A stretch of DNA of 64,000 bases, from NCBI GenBank assembly GCA_036407095.1, contig DASWZV010000066.1, forward strand, positions 124,001-188,000. The letters run 5' to 3'. Below the pieces are notes generated by a model. It did no database searches. It worked only from the letters and a program-made list of their open reading frames with translations, and was not told the origin of the DNA. Source of the stretch: Gp6-AA40 sp036407095. Its GTDB lineage: Bacteria > Acidobacteriota > Vicinamibacteria > Vicinamibacterales > UBA2999. A program made the translations under genes and the position numbers. Below, piece after piece: positions 1-9,243 of this stretch (position 1 is the stretch's first letter; every line of letters begins with the position of its first letter).

Positions 1-72
1 TTATCGATGACCGCCAATCGGCGATGGACCATCGCTTCGTACCCGTACGAGCGCGGATCAGCCCGCGTTCGA

Positions 73-1725
73 ATGTTCCTCATCGGGATGAATCGGTCCC
101 GGCTCGCAGTGGCGGCCGTCGTTTTCGTCGTCGCCTTTCTCTACCGATTCAACGCGCTGGGCGGGGCGCTCGGCGGCTTCGATAGCGATCACTTCATCTT
201 CTACCTGGGGGGCAAGGCCGTGGCGCACGGGGAACGGCCGCTGCGCGACTTCGCCGACGCCGGCCTGATGGGTGCATGGCCGGCGCTCACATACGAGTTG
301 TCGGGGCTGGCGCAGCGGATGGGTGGTGAAACGCTGCTGTCCGAAGCCGTGCTCGTCGTCGGTGCCCTCGCGTTGGCCCTGAGCGTGCTGTTCGTGACGG
401 CGGCCGACGTCTCCGGTCCGGTCAGCGCAGTTGTCGTGACGATCGCAACGCTGTTCATGTCGACCAAGTTGTACGGATACTCGAAGGTCCTGGTCTTTGC
501 TGTCGCTGCGGCGCTGTTCCTTCGCTACGTGCGCCAGCCTTCCCGATCGCGTGCGATGCAGCTGGCGATCTGGTCGGCGGTCGCGTTCCTCTTTCGCCAC
601 GACTTTCTCGTGTACCTGGCCCCCAGTGTCGTGGTGCTGATCGCGCTGAGTTCGTCACAGTGGCGCGAGGCCGCCGATCGGCTGATCGTCTATAGCGCCA
701 CGTTGGCGCTGCTCCTCGCCGCGCCCGTGTATTCGATCCAGCACTATCCCGGGCTCGGTCCCTATCTCGAGACGAATCGCGCGCTCGTTGCCGACGAGTC
801 GAACCGCACGACCTTCAGGTGGCCGCACTTCTCCTCGCGCGGGCACGAACCGTTCTTTTCGAAAGAGGACAACGCGGTTGCGTGGCTGTACTACATCAGC
901 CTGCTCATTCCCGTTCTCGCGCTCGTGACGTTGATCGGCTCGCCTCAGATGCGAGGTCTCGACTCGCGGCAGACTCGCGCCTTGATCGTGAGCCTGGCGG
1001 TGCTCGCCCTCATCCTCGAGCGGTTCTTCCTGCGCAACAATCTCGGCGCCCGGTTCGGCGATCTCGGTGCACCGGTTGCGATTCTGGCCGCGTGGCTGCC
1101 GGCGCGGTATCGCGACGCATCGTCTTTCGTCCGCTGGTCGGTGCGCTCGGTTGTCGCTGTTGTCGTCATTGCGACCGTGCTGGCGCTATCGACGACCGGC
1201 AGCGTTGCGCATGAGCTCGACACGACCGGATTCAGCGACAGCATCAGAAAACTCGTCGGTCGAGTGGGTGTGGTAGGGACGGAGCTGGGTGCGATTCCGC
1301 TGCCGTCAGATGCTGCGCTCGGCCCCGAACCGAACGCCGCTGAGTATGTTCGCGTGTGCACCAGGCCCGACGATCGCGTGCTCGTCCTGGCCAACGCACC
1401 CGAGATCCTCGCGTTCGCAGGACGTCTCTTCGCGGGAGGCAAGCCCGCGTTTCGTACCGGCTACTACCGCCTCGAGCGCGATCAGCGCATCACGCTCGAT
1501 CGGTGGCGACAGCAGTCGGTGCCGATTGTTCTGACCGACGAAGAGCGCACGTATGCGCCGAATTTCGCGGCGCAGTTCTATCTCATCGACGAGTACTTGA
1601 AGGCGCACTATGACCTGGTGGGCGAGTTGCCCGCGCTGGCGGGCGATCCGGTTCGAGTGTTCGCCCTTCGCTCGCGGAGCCCGACATCCCGATACCGGTC
1701 GGCCGGTCTACCGTGCTTCAGATGA
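73..1725 (+). CDS. Polytopic membrane protein, probable GT-C-like glycosyltransferase
   Basis: About 550 residues with roughly ten hydrophobic segments, the first just after the start. A charged loop follows (GFDSDHF then HGERPLRDF), and a soluble C-terminal part of about 150 residues contains CTRPDDRVLVLANAPEI. This layout is usual for GT-C or mannosyltransferase-like membrane proteins that move lipid-linked sugars, and the gene opens a polysaccharide locus, so a role in glycan assembly is inferred. The frame is open to the left edge, with ATGs at 7, 73 and 88. I chose 73 because the hydrophobic segment begins soon after it, but the true start could lie outside the window. No catalytic residue can be assigned with confidence. 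Confidence 0.6.
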   Translation: MFLIGMNRSRLAVAAVVFVVAFLYRFNALGGALGGFDSDHFIFYLGGKAVAHGERPLRDFADAGLMGAWPALTYELSGLAQRMGGETLLSEAVLVVGALALALSVLFVTAADVSGPVSAVVVTIATLFMSTKLYGYSKVLVFAVAAALFLRYVRQPSRSRAMQLAIWSAVAFLFRHDFLVYLAPSVVVLIALSSSQWREAADRLIVYSATLALLLAAPVYSIQHYPGLGPYLETNRALVADESNRTTFRWPHFSSRGHEPFFSKEDNAVAWLYYISLLIPVLALVTLIGSPQMRGLDSRQTRALIVSLAVLALILERFFLRNNLGARFGDLGAPVAILAAWLPARYRDASSFVRWSVRSVVAVVVIATVLALSTTGSVAHELDTTGFSDSIRKLVGRVGVVGTELGAIPLPSDAALGPEPNAAEYVRVCTRPDDRVLVLANAPEILAFAGRLFAGGKPAFRTGYYRLERDQRITLDRWRQQSVPIVLTDEERTYAPNFAAQFYLIDEYLKAHYDLVGELPALAGDPVRVFALRSRSPTSRYRSAGLPCFR

Positions 1726-1824
1726 GCCTCAGATGTGCGACCGGCTCGCTGAAGGGCTGCGCGCGATTCACAGAACGGCACCAGTACCGCACCTGCCCGG
1801 GTCTCGCAAGCTCGGCACCTATCG

Positions 1825-1830
1825 TAGAAT
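1825..1830 (+). promoter_or_regulatory. Candidate -10 box TAGAAT
   Basis: TAGAAT followed by G lies 22 nt before the chosen start at 1853. The same TAGAATG core precedes the GDP-mannose dehydratase gene. No convincing -35 is visible. Its position argues against the upstream ATG at 1829, which would overlap the box. Confidence 0.35.
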
Positions 1831-1852
1831 GAACGCCGCCAACTGGAGCGTA

Positions 1853-2776
1853 ATGATCGACTGTATCGCCGGCTATCACCTCAATCCGTGGACCTGCGGC
1901 ATCGCCAAGTTCAACGCCATCCTCGCCAAATGCCTCGCGGTTCCGGTGGTAGGGCTTCGGGCGGTCGAGTTGGGCAGCTATCGCCGCCCCCTCCTTTCGC
2001 TCAAGGTCTCCGAGTTCGATCACGCTGACGCCGCCGATCTCGATCTGTGGTCGCAGGCGCATCGCGGGCAGTACGAGCTGTTCCTGCACGCCTTCGACGG
2101 CACTGACGTCGAGAAGCGCCTGGTCGCCTCGGCGGCCCGGGTGTACTGCGGCAACAGCGAGCTGTTCGCGGATCTCCGCGAGTCGAGGCCCGACATCCTC
2201 GAGTTGTTCTGTCCGGGCACGATTCTGAACCCGCAGCGGTTTCAGCGTACGGAGCTCTCGGTCTTCACGTTCGGCATGGCGCACAAGATTCGGGTCCCGC
2301 TGTATCGGCGCTTGTACGAGCTGCTCGAGGCCACTGGCCGGAGCTATGCGGTCTACGTGTCGACGGCGCTCCACGAGAACACCAGCTTCGACGGGTCGTT
2401 CGTGGTCAGGTTCGAAGAGCTGCAGTCGATCTTCAACGGGCAGGTCTACTTCATGGGGTACCTGTCCGACACGGCGGTCTTCAATCATCTGATGGACTGC
2501 ACGTTCCTCGCGGCGTTCTTCGAAAAAGGCCTCCGCGCCAACAACACGACGGTCAACGCGGCGATGGAATCCGGCTGCGCGGTCATCACAAACCTGGACG
2601 AGCATTCGCCTGCCGGTCTTCTGCACATGCAGAACGTGATCGACATCAACCGGTGCGAACGCCTTCCGGACGAGGAGCAGATCGGACGGATCGGCCGTGC
2701 CGCGCGTGAGATCGCGCATGGCCGCTACGGGTGGGATCAGCTGGTGTCGCAGTTGCGTCCCGTCGTTCGCGCCTGA
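1853..2776 (+). CDS. Putative glycosyltransferase (GT-B like)
   Basis: 307 residues from ATG 1853, which has GGAG at 1845-1848. The N-terminus (IDCIAGYHLNPWTCGIAKFN) resembles the acceptor side of GT-B sugar transferases, where a glycine-rich turn is common. Near residues 223-250 an E-K-G then N-A-A-M-E-S-G-C-A-V-I-T pattern matches the acidic donor-nucleotide-binding region of GT1/GT4-type enzymes. The gene follows a membrane glycosyltransferase and precedes the acidic-sugar block, so it probably transfers a sugar during surface glycan synthesis. Donor and acceptor are unknown. The open frame extends upstream to 1610 inside the previous gene, but that part looks like a shadow. Confidence 0.6.
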   Translation: MIDCIAGYHLNPWTCGIAKFNAILAKCLAVPVVGLRAVELGSYRRPLLSLKVSEFDHADAADLDLWSQAHRGQYELFLHAFDGTDVEKRLVASAARVYCGNSELFADLRESRPDILELFCPGTILNPQRFQRTELSVFTFGMAHKIRVPLYRRLYELLEATGRSYAVYVSTALHENTSFDGSFVVRFEELQSIFNGQVYFMGYLSDTAVFNHLMDCTFLAAFFEKGLRANNTTVNAAMESGCAVITNLDEHSPAGLLHMQNVIDINRCERLPDEEQIGRIGRAAREIAHGRYGWDQLVSQLRPVVRA

Positions 2777-2795
2777 GCACTCGGACGAGTACGTC

Positions 2796-2907
2796 GTGTC
2801 CGGGTCGGCCGGGCCAGAAGGTGGTGTCCGGCTTCGCCGGACCAGAAGGGAGTGTCCGGCGTCGCCGGACCAGAAGGCAGTGTCCGGCCGCCTTCGCCGA
2901 AGGCTTC
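2796..2907. repeat. 28-bp tandem repeat with UUCG-type hairpins
   Basis: Three full units start at 2796, 2824 and 2852, and a degenerate fourth starts at 2880. The unit begins GTGTCCGGCTTCGCCGG and ends ACCAGAAGG. The second unit is a perfect GTCCGG/CCGGAC stem closed by C-TTCG-G, while the others carry single changes. It fills the gap between the glycosyltransferase and the NeuB-like gene. Confidence 0.9.
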
Positions 2908-2935
2908 AGCGAGCCGGATCTGTGGGGGAGACCTA

Positions 2936-4012
2936 GTGGCACGAACACTTCGCATCGGCGCGCATCACATTGGCGAAACCGCACCGTGCTATGTGATTGC
3001 GGAGATCGGGCACAACCATCAGGGCAGCCTCGAAAAGGCGCGCGAGTTGTTCCGCGAGGCCAAGCTCGCCGGTGCGCACGCGGTGAAGCTGCAGAAGCGC
3101 GATAACCGCGGTCTCTACACGCAGGCGGCGTACGACAAGCCGTACGACAACGAGAACAGCTTCGGCGCCACCTACGGTGAGCACCGCGAGTTTCTCGAGT
3201 TCGGACGCGAGGAGTACGTGGCGCTGCAGGCGTACGCGCGCGAGCTCGGCATCGACTTCTTCGCTACTGCGTTCGATCTGAAGAGCGCCGATTTTCTCGA
3301 AGCGCTCGATGTGCCGGCGTTCAAGATCGCGTCAGGCGATTTGAAGAGCGGGCCGCTCCTCAAGCATGTCGCGTCGTTCGGCAGGCCGATGATCGTGTCC
3401 ACCGGCGGGGCGCGGCTCGAGGACGTGCAGCGCGCCTATGACCTGATCATGCCGATCAATCCGCAGCTCGCGATCCTGCAGTGCACGGCGGGATATCCGG
3501 CGGCATTCGAGGAGCTGGACCTGCGCGTGATCAGCACCTATCGGAACTGCTTTCCAGGCGCAGTCATCGGTTTCTCCAGCCACGACAACGGCATCGCGAT
3601 GCCGGTCGCCGCCTACATGCTCGGCGCGCGCATCGTCGAGAAGCACTTCACGTTGAATCGCGCGATGAAGGGCACCGATCACGCGTTCTCGCTCGAGCCG
3701 GTGGGCCTCCGCAAGATGGTCCGGGACCTCGATCGCACGTTCAAGGCGATGGGCGACGGCGCGAAGAAGATCTACGACAGCGAGCGCGCGCCCATCATCA
3801 AGATGGGCAAGAGTCTGGTCGTCGCCAGGAATCTTCCCAGCGGCCATATCCTCGACGCGGCCGATGTGGTCATGAAATCGCCGGGCGGCGGCATTCCACC
3901 CTACGAGCTCGACAAGGTGATCGGCCGGGTCACGCTCAAGCCGCTTCATCAGGACGACTTCCTGTCGTTCGAGGTGTTGAGCAAGCCCGATCCTGAGTTC
4001 GCCGCTTCGTGA
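2936..4012 (+). CDS. N-acetylneuraminate synthase family protein (NeuB/SpsE-like)
   Basis: 358 residues. The family condenses phosphoenolpyruvate with a sugar or amino-sugar aldehyde to make nonulosonic or related keto-acids. Visible signs are EIGHNHQGS (residues about 19-27), VKLQKRD, FKIASGD in the barrel, and a C-terminal SAF/antifreeze-like domain from about residue 295 (NLPSGHILDAADVV). GTG 2936 is chosen because GGGGGAG lies 5 nt upstream and the frame before it is repeat sequence. The gene overlaps the next by GTGA, so translation is probably coupled. The neighbouring cytidylyltransferase supports synthesis of a CMP-activated acidic sugar. The exact substrate cannot be read from the sequence. 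Confidence 0.85.
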   Translation: MARTLRIGAHHIGETAPCYVIAEIGHNHQGSLEKARELFREAKLAGAHAVKLQKRDNRGLYTQAAYDKPYDNENSFGATYGEHREFLEFGREEYVALQAYARELGIDFFATAFDLKSADFLEALDVPAFKIASGDLKSGPLLKHVASFGRPMIVSTGGARLEDVQRAYDLIMPINPQLAILQCTAGYPAAFEELDLRVISTYRNCFPGAVIGFSSHDNGIAMPVAAYMLGARIVEKHFTLNRAMKGTDHAFSLEPVGLRKMVRDLDRTFKAMGDGAKKIYDSERAPIIKMGKSLVVARNLPSGHILDAADVVMKSPGGGIPPYELDKVIGRVTLKPLHQDDFLSFEVLSKPDPEFAAS

Positions 4013-4836
4013 CAGTTCGACACGCACCGGATTACCGCTTTTCCCTCGATCAGCAGATCGCCGTCGTCACCGGCGCCAGCGGCAAGCTCGGAGCGGTCTG
4101 GGTCGAAGCGCTGCTCGAGGCCGGCGCGCGCGTCGCCGCGCTCGATCTGCCGACCGCAGTCGCGACGGAGCGCTTCGAGCAGCTGACGCGGCAGGCCGGT
4201 GATGCCGTGCAGCGCTTCGATTGCGATATCACCAGCCGCGCCTCGATCGAGGCGGCGGCGCAGGCGGTCGCGACGCGCATGGGCGAGCCGTCGATCCTCG
4301 TCAACAACGCCGGCATCGATCAGCCGCCCGACAGCCCCGGCGGACGCCATCATCTGCACGAGCTGCCGATCGATCAGTTCCGGCGTATGGTGGAAGTGAA
4401 TCTGCTCGGCACGTTTCAGGTGACGCAGGTGTTCGGCGGGCGTATGGCGGCGCGCGGCGGCGGATCGGTGATCAACATCGGCTCGCTCTACGCGTCGGTC
4501 TCGCCCGATCCGCATTTCTACGATCATCTGGCGGGCAACGCGCCGTTTGTGAAATCGCCTGCTTACGGCGCCTCGAAAGCAGGCGTGGTCAACCTGTCGA
4601 AGTTCTTCGCCACGCACTGGGCTCCGCGCGGCGTCCGCGTCAACACGCTGTCTCCTGGCGGCGTGCTGGCGGGACAGGACGAACAGTTCAGGGGAAAGTA
4701 CGGGGCGCGCGTTCCCCTGGGCCGCATGGCGCAGCCCGATGATCTCAAGGGGCCGCTGGTATTCCTGGCCTCATCCGCCTCGTCCTACGTCACCGGCCAC
4801 GAACTCCGCGTGGACGGCGGCTTCACGGCGTGGTGA
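4009..4836 (+). CDS. SDR family oxidoreductase
   Basis: 275 residues of classical short-chain dehydrogenase. The Rossmann motif is TGASGKLG near residues 20-27, NNAG lies near 101, and the catalytic YGASK lies near 185-189 with an upstream Ser in INIGSLYASVS. The C-terminus ends GHELRVDGGFTAW, as in family members that use a secondary alcohol or ketone. The GTG start overlaps the stop of the NeuB-like gene, and its own stop overlaps the start of a tiny ORF. It probably reduces or oxidises a sugar intermediate in the same pathway. The sugar is not identifiable. Confidence 0.85.
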   Translation: MTVRHAPDYRFSLDQQIAVVTGASGKLGAVWVEALLEAGARVAALDLPTAVATERFEQLTRQAGDAVQRFDCDITSRASIEAAAQAVATRMGEPSILVNNAGIDQPPDSPGGRHHLHELPIDQFRRMVEVNLLGTFQVTQVFGGRMAARGGGSVINIGSLYASVSPDPHFYDHLAGNAPFVKSPAYGASKAGVVNLSKFFATHWAPRGVRVNTLSPGGVLAGQDEQFRGKYGARVPLGRMAQPDDLKGPLVFLASSASSYVTGHELRVDGGFTAW

Positions 4837-4997
4837 CGCGCAGACTCGCAGGAGTCGAGTCCTTTCTCGGCAATCTGGTGCTCTGGCAAGATCCGATGTG
4901 GATCGGGCTGTTCACGTATTTTTCGGTCACCTATATCGGCGGGCTGACGCTGGTGACGGTCGCTGACGTCACGGATCCCGCGCTGATATCGACATGA
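4833..4997 (+). CDS. Coupled 54-codon microprotein ORF
   Basis: A GTG-started ORF of 54 codons fits exactly between two genes: its GTGA overlaps the SDR stop and its ATGA overlaps the aldehyde dehydrogenase start. Third positions are about three quarters G or C, as in the neighbours. The product is basic at the start (TRRLAGVESFLG), then hydrophobic and aromatic (MWIGLFTYFSVTYIGG), then LTLVTVADVTDPALIST. One membrane-associated or amphipathic segment is plausible. No family is recognised. It could instead be a translational bridge or the tail of a decayed gene. Confidence 0.45.
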   Translation: MTRRLAGVESFLGNLVLWQDPMWIGLFTYFSVTYIGGLTLVTVADVTDPALIST

Positions 4998-6469
4998 GTG
5001 TGACTCTGACGTTCCCTTCGTTGATTCCGAATCACGTCGGCGGCCGGGACGAGCCCGCCGCCGATGGCCAGACGTTCTCGAAGGTCGATCCGGCGACCGC
5101 CCGCGAAGTCTGCCGTGTCGCGCGATCGCGTGCCGCCGACGTCGAGACGGCGGTTGCGCTGGCGCGGCGCGCCCAGCCGGCGTGGGCCGCACTGACACCG
5201 GTGAAGCGCGGCGACACGCTGCGGCGAATCGCAATCCTGATGCAGGAGCATCGCACGGATATCGCCGATCTCGTGGCACGGGAGACCGGCAAGTCGCGCA
5301 AGGACGCGCTCGGTGAGACCGACGCGGCGATCGAGATGGGCTTCTTCGTCGCCGGCGAAGGCCGCCGCTTCTATTCGCAGACGACGACGAGCGCGGTGCC
5401 GAACAAGAGCGCGATGATCGTGCGGCAGCCGTTGGGAGTCGCGGGCCTCATCATCGCGGCCAACACGCCGATCGCAAACGTCGCGTGGAAAGCCTTTCCC
5501 GCACTGTTGTGTGGAAACGCCGCGGTCCTCAAGGCCGCCGAGGACACCCCGTTGTCGGCGTGGGCGTTCGGAGTGCTGGCACGCCAGGCGGGCGTACCGG
5601 ATGGCGTCTACAGCACGCTGCATGGATTCGGCGAGGAGGCCGGCGCGCCGCTCGTCGAGCACCCCGACGTGGCCGTCGTCAGCTTCACAGGCTCGTGTGA
5701 GGTCGGGCGCTGGATCGCGGAAACCGCCGGCCGTCGTCTGGCAAAGACCTGCCTCGAGCTGGGCGGCAAGAACCCGCTGATCGTCTGCGACGATGCGGAT
5801 CTGCAGAATGCGGTGACGTGGACGCTCGGGTCGGCGTTCAGCAATGCGGGGCAGCGGTGCGCTGCGGGCAGCCGCATCATCGTCTTCGATGCCGTGTACG
5901 ATCGTTTCAAATCGATGCTGGTGGAGGCGGCCAACCGGCTCAGGGTCGGTACCGCCGATACCGACGACTTCGGTCCCGTGATCAACGAAGAGCAGATGAC
6001 GAACATGCTTGCCGCCGTCGATCGCGCGAAGGCGGCAGGGGCGTGTGTGTTGACCGGCGGTCATCGCTTGAGCGGGGAGTCGTACGGCGACGGCTACTTC
6101 GTGGCGCCGACGATCATCGAGCAGGTCGGTGCTGGCGACGAGATCACGCGCAGCGAGCTGTTCGGGCCGATCACGTGCCTGTATCGCGTGCACAGCTTCG
6201 ATGAGGCGATCGCGCTCGCGAACGATTCGCCTTTCGGCTTGACGGCCTCGATCCATACGCAGAACCTGAACCGGGCGATGACGTTTCTCTCTCGCATCCA
6301 GTCCGGCGTCGCCGTCGTCAACGGCGGCACGTATGGCAGCGAACCGCATCTGCCGTTTGGCGGGCTTCGTCAATCCGGCAACGGATGGCGCGAAGCGGGC
6401 ACGCAGGCGCTCGACGTCTATTCCGATCTGAAGACGATCTACATCAATCACAATCCGGCAGCGGTATGA
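4994..6469 (+). CDS. Aldehyde dehydrogenase family protein
   Basis: 491 residues, the usual length for NAD(P)-dependent aldehyde dehydrogenases. The general-base Glu255 sits in ELGGKNP, and the nucleophile Cys289 sits in NAGQRCAAG, 34 residues later, which is the normal spacing. SFTGSCEVGR corresponds to the cofactor-binding FTGS motif, and the C-terminal LPFGGLRQSGNG is typical. ATGA overlaps the microprotein ORF upstream. Within this block it probably oxidises an aldehyde sugar to the acid or processes a precursor aldehyde. A general detoxification role is less likely given the tight coupling. Confidence 0.9.
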   Translation: MSVTLTFPSLIPNHVGGRDEPAADGQTFSKVDPATAREVCRVARSRAADVETAVALARRAQPAWAALTPVKRGDTLRRIAILMQEHRTDIADLVARETGKSRKDALGETDAAIEMGFFVAGEGRRFYSQTTTSAVPNKSAMIVRQPLGVAGLIIAANTPIANVAWKAFPALLCGNAAVLKAAEDTPLSAWAFGVLARQAGVPDGVYSTLHGFGEEAGAPLVEHPDVAVVSFTGSCEVGRWIAETAGRRLAKTCLELGGKNPLIVCDDADLQNAVTWTLGSAFSNAGQRCAAGSRIIVFDAVYDRFKSMLVEAANRLRVGTADTDDFGPVINEEQMTNMLAAVDRAKAAGACVLTGGHRLSGESYGDGYFVAPTIIEQVGAGDEITRSELFGPITCLYRVHSFDEAIALANDSPFGLTASIHTQNLNRAMTFLSRIQSGVAVVNGGTYGSEPHLPFGGLRQSGNGWREAGTQALDVYSDLKTIYINHNPAAV

Positions 6470-6494
6470 GCGAACGCGTGAAGGGCTCAGCGTA

Positions 6495-7277
6495 ATGCCG
6501 TCCGTCGTTGCACTCATTCCCGCCCGGGGCGGGTCGAAGCGTGTACCGGGCAAGAATGTGCGAACGCTCGGTGCGCACCCGATGATCGCCTACACGATCG
6601 CGGCCGCAACCGACAGCGGCATTTTCGATGCGATCGTGGTGTCGACTGATTCCGAGGACGTGGCCGGCATCGCGCGGCACTATGGCGCCGAGGTGCCTTT
6701 TCTGCGGCCGGCCGAGTTTGCGACCGACACGTCGCCCGATATCGAGTGGCTCGCGCATGCGATCGAAGGGTTGCGCGCAAGCGGCCGGACGTGGGACTGT
6801 TTCAGTCTGCTGCGCCCGACGAGCCCCTTTCGCACTGCCGAAACGATCCGGCGGGCGTGGGCGCGTTTCACGGCGCAGCAGGGCGTCGACTCGCTGCGAG
6901 CCGTCGAAAAATGCGCGCAGCATCCGGGCAAGATGTGGATCGTGCGCGGCGATCGGATGTCCCCGCTGCTGCCGTTCGCGCTGACGCGGCCCGGCGCCAC
7001 TGGCGAGCCGCAGGATCAGCCGTGGCACAGTACTCCGTATCAGGCGCTTCCGTCCGTCTACGTCCAGAACGCCTCACTCGAGATCGCATGGACGCGCGTG
7101 GTGCATGAGCGGCGCACGATCGCCGGCGATGTGCTCGTGCCGTTCGTGACGGACGGATATGAAGGATTTGACATCAACGACGCGTACGATTGGATGGTCG
7201 CCGAACGGCTGCTGGCGGACGGCACCGTCACGTTGCCGCCGGTCGCGCGCGAGGCGTTCGTCGTGGCCAGGACCTAA
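6495..7277 (+). CDS. Acylneuraminate cytidylyltransferase family protein (NeuA-like)
   Basis: 260 residues. The family activates acidic nine- or eight-carbon keto-sugars with CTP. The signature IPARGGSKRVPGKN lies at residues 8-21, VVSTDSEDVAGIA near 50-62, and LLRPTSPFR near 100-108 corresponds to the sugar- and nucleotide-contact segment. It lies 25 nt after the aldehyde dehydrogenase and 19 nt before the transketolase, apparently in the same transcript. With the NeuB-like synthase it forms the core of a CMP-keto-acid pathway. Confidence 0.88.
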   Translation: MPSVVALIPARGGSKRVPGKNVRTLGAHPMIAYTIAAATDSGIFDAIVVSTDSEDVAGIARHYGAEVPFLRPAEFATDTSPDIEWLAHAIEGLRASGRTWDCFSLLRPTSPFRTAETIRRAWARFTAQQGVDSLRAVEKCAQHPGKMWIVRGDRMSPLLPFALTRPGATGEPQDQPWHSTPYQALPSVYVQNASLEIAWTRVVHERRTIAGDVLVPFVTDGYEGFDINDAYDWMVAERLLADGTVTLPPVAREAFVVART

Positions 7278-7296
7278 CCGATCGTGAAAGACGCAC

Positions 7297-9243
7297 ATGG
7301 GTGACTTACAGACCGATCAGGGCGAGGCTCTCGAACTTCAGTTCGTGCCATACGACGAGTTCGAGCGTCTGCTGGCCGCCCCGCTGCCGGCGACCGCGCG
7401 GGTTCGCGCGTTTGCCGCGCTGGCGCGCATCAACGTCCTCTACATGATCGCGGGCGCCTGGTCGGGGCACATCGGCACCAGCTTCAGCTCGCTCGAGATC
7501 ATGAGCTGGCTGTTTCTCAACGAGATCAGGGATCTGGAGAGGGGTCCCGGCGCCTGCGACATTTTCTTTTCTTCCAAGGGACACGACGCGCCCGCGCTCT
7601 ACGCCGTGCTCATCGGCCTCGGCCTGCTGGACGAAGACCGGCTGCACGACTTGCGCCGCCTCCACGGTCTGCCGGGTCATCCCCACGTGACGACGCCGTT
7701 CGTGCAGGCCAACACTGGATCGCTCGGCATGGGTATCTCGAAGGCCAAGGGCATGGCGCTCGCCAATCGCCTGGCCGGCGAGGAGCGGCGCATCTTCGTG
7801 CTGACTGGCGACGGCGAGCTGCAGGAAGGGCAGTTCTGGGAGTCGCTGGTCTCGGTGGCGAACCAGGGCCTCGGTGAGATCGTCGCCATCATCGATCACA
7901 ACAAGATCCAGTCCGACACCTGGGTCAGCCACGTCAGCAACCTCGGCGACATCGAGGCCAAGCTCCGCGCATTCGGCTGGCACGTCGCCCGATGCGATGG
8001 CCATGACGTCGCCGCGCTCGAGCGGACGTTCCGCGACCTGGACGAGACGACCGGCGTTCCGAAGATCGTCGTCGCGGACACGGTGAAGGGCCGCGGGGTC
8101 TCGTTCATGGAAGGGCCGGCAATGAAAGAGGGCGAGCTGTACCGGTACCACTCGGGCGCACCGGGGGAGGAGCAGTACACCGCCGGGCTCGAGGAGTTGC
8201 TCGCCTCGGCGCGTCGTCTCTTCGACGAGCTCGGGCTCGGCGACGTGCGCACCGAGACGAGGCTGCGCAACCCGCGGCGCGAGCCGCGCAAGACCGAGAA
8301 CCTGATCGCCGCCTACGAGCACGCGCTCGTGCGCGAGGGGCAGCGGCATCGCAATCTCGTCGCCTTCGATGCCGACCTGATCAAGGACTGCGGCCTCATC
8401 TCGTTCGCCAAACGGTTCCCCGCTCGTTTCATCGAGTGCGGCATCGCCGAACAGGACATGGTGTCGACCGCCGCCGGCATGGCTCGCCGCGGCTACCTGC
8501 CGGTCGTGCACTCGTTTGCCTGTTTTCTGTCGGCGCGGCCCAACGAGCAGATCTACAACCAGTGCTCGGAAGGGTCGCGCGTCGTCTACGTGGGGTCGCT
8601 CGCGGGACTGCTGCCGGGCGGGCCCGGCCACTCGCACCAGTCGGTGCGCGACATCTCGGCGCTTCGAGGGATGCCGCACATGACGCTGCTCGAACCGGCG
8701 CTCGAGGCCGAAGTGCACGCGCTCTTGGATTACGCGGTGAACCACGCGCCCGACAGCGTGTATCTGCGTCTGGTCTCGGTGAAGTGGCCGGTGCCCTTCT
8801 CGTATCCCTCGCATCACCGCGTCGAGTTCGGCAAGGGATGGGTCGTGCGTGATGGCACGGATGCGATCGTGTTCGCGTACGGGCCGTGGCTGCTGGCCAA
8901 TGCCTTCGAAGCGGCGGAAGAGATCGAGCGGAGCAGCGGGGCGAGCATTCGGATCGTGAACCTGCCCTGGCTGAACAAGATCGATCTCAGGTGGCTGCGT
9001 GAAGTCGTTGGCGGCCGGCGCTCGATTGTCACGCTCGACAACCACTACCTCAAAGGCGGTCAAGGCGAAATGGTGGCCGCGGCGATCGCCGAACTCGGAC
9101 TGGAGCCGACGTCACGCGTTTGGCGGGTGGGGGTGACCGCGCTCCCCGAGTGCGGCACCAACGACGAGGTGCTCGCACATCACAAGCTCGATGTCGCGAG
9201 CATCGTCAAGAGCCTGCGTCACGTGGTACCGCTCATCGCATGA
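7297..9243 (+). CDS. Transketolase-like thiamine diphosphate enzyme (single chain)
   Basis: 648 residues with both transketolase halves on one chain. The TPP-binding GDGELQEGQ begins near residue 171, with the partner Asn in IIDHNKIQ near 205. The pyrimidine-domain catalytic Glu is about E385 in IECGIAEQD. The C-terminal domain ends around residue 640. It overlaps the HAD gene by ATGA. A second, housekeeping-looking transketolase lies at 56816, so this copy is probably dedicated to the polysaccharide pathway, supplying or rearranging a ketose. Its own ketol donor is unknown. Confidence 0.85.
   Translation: MGDLQTDQGEALELQFVPYDEFERLLAAPLPATARVRAFAALARINVLYMIAGAWSGHIGTSFSSLEIMSWLFLNEIRDLERGPGACDIFFSSKGHDAPALYAVLIGLGLLDEDRLHDLRRLHGLPGHPHVTTPFVQANTGSLGMGISKAKGMALANRLAGEERRIFVLTGDGELQEGQFWESLVSVANQGLGEIVAIIDHNKIQSDTWVSHVSNLGDIEAKLRAFGWHVARCDGHDVAALERTFRDLDETTGVPKIVVADTVKGRGVSFMEGPAMKEGELYRYHSGAPGEEQYTAGLEELLASARRLFDELGLGDVRTETRLRNPRREPRKTENLIAAYEHALVREGQRHRNLVAFDADLIKDCGLISFAKRFPARFIECGIAEQDMVSTAAGMARRGYLPVVHSFACFLSARPNEQIYNQCSEGSRVVYVGSLAGLLPGGPGHSHQSVRDISALRGMPHMTLLEPALEAEVHALLDYAVNHAPDSVYLRLVSVKWPVPFSYPSHHRVEFGKGWVVRDGTDAIVFAYGPWLLANAFEAAEEIERSSGASIRIVNLPWLNKIDLRWLREVVGGRRSIVTLDNHYLKGGQGEMVAAAIAELGLEPTSRVWRVGVTALPECGTNDEVLAHHKLDVASIVKSLRHVVPLIA

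Noticed and set aside
4931..6553. Long minus-strand ORF of 540 codons opposite the aldehyde dehydrogenase
   Set aside because: High GC leaves antisense frames open. The translation is Arg/Asp/His-rich without motifs, while the plus strand encodes a clear enzyme. The same applies to 7306-9063 and 59946-61535.
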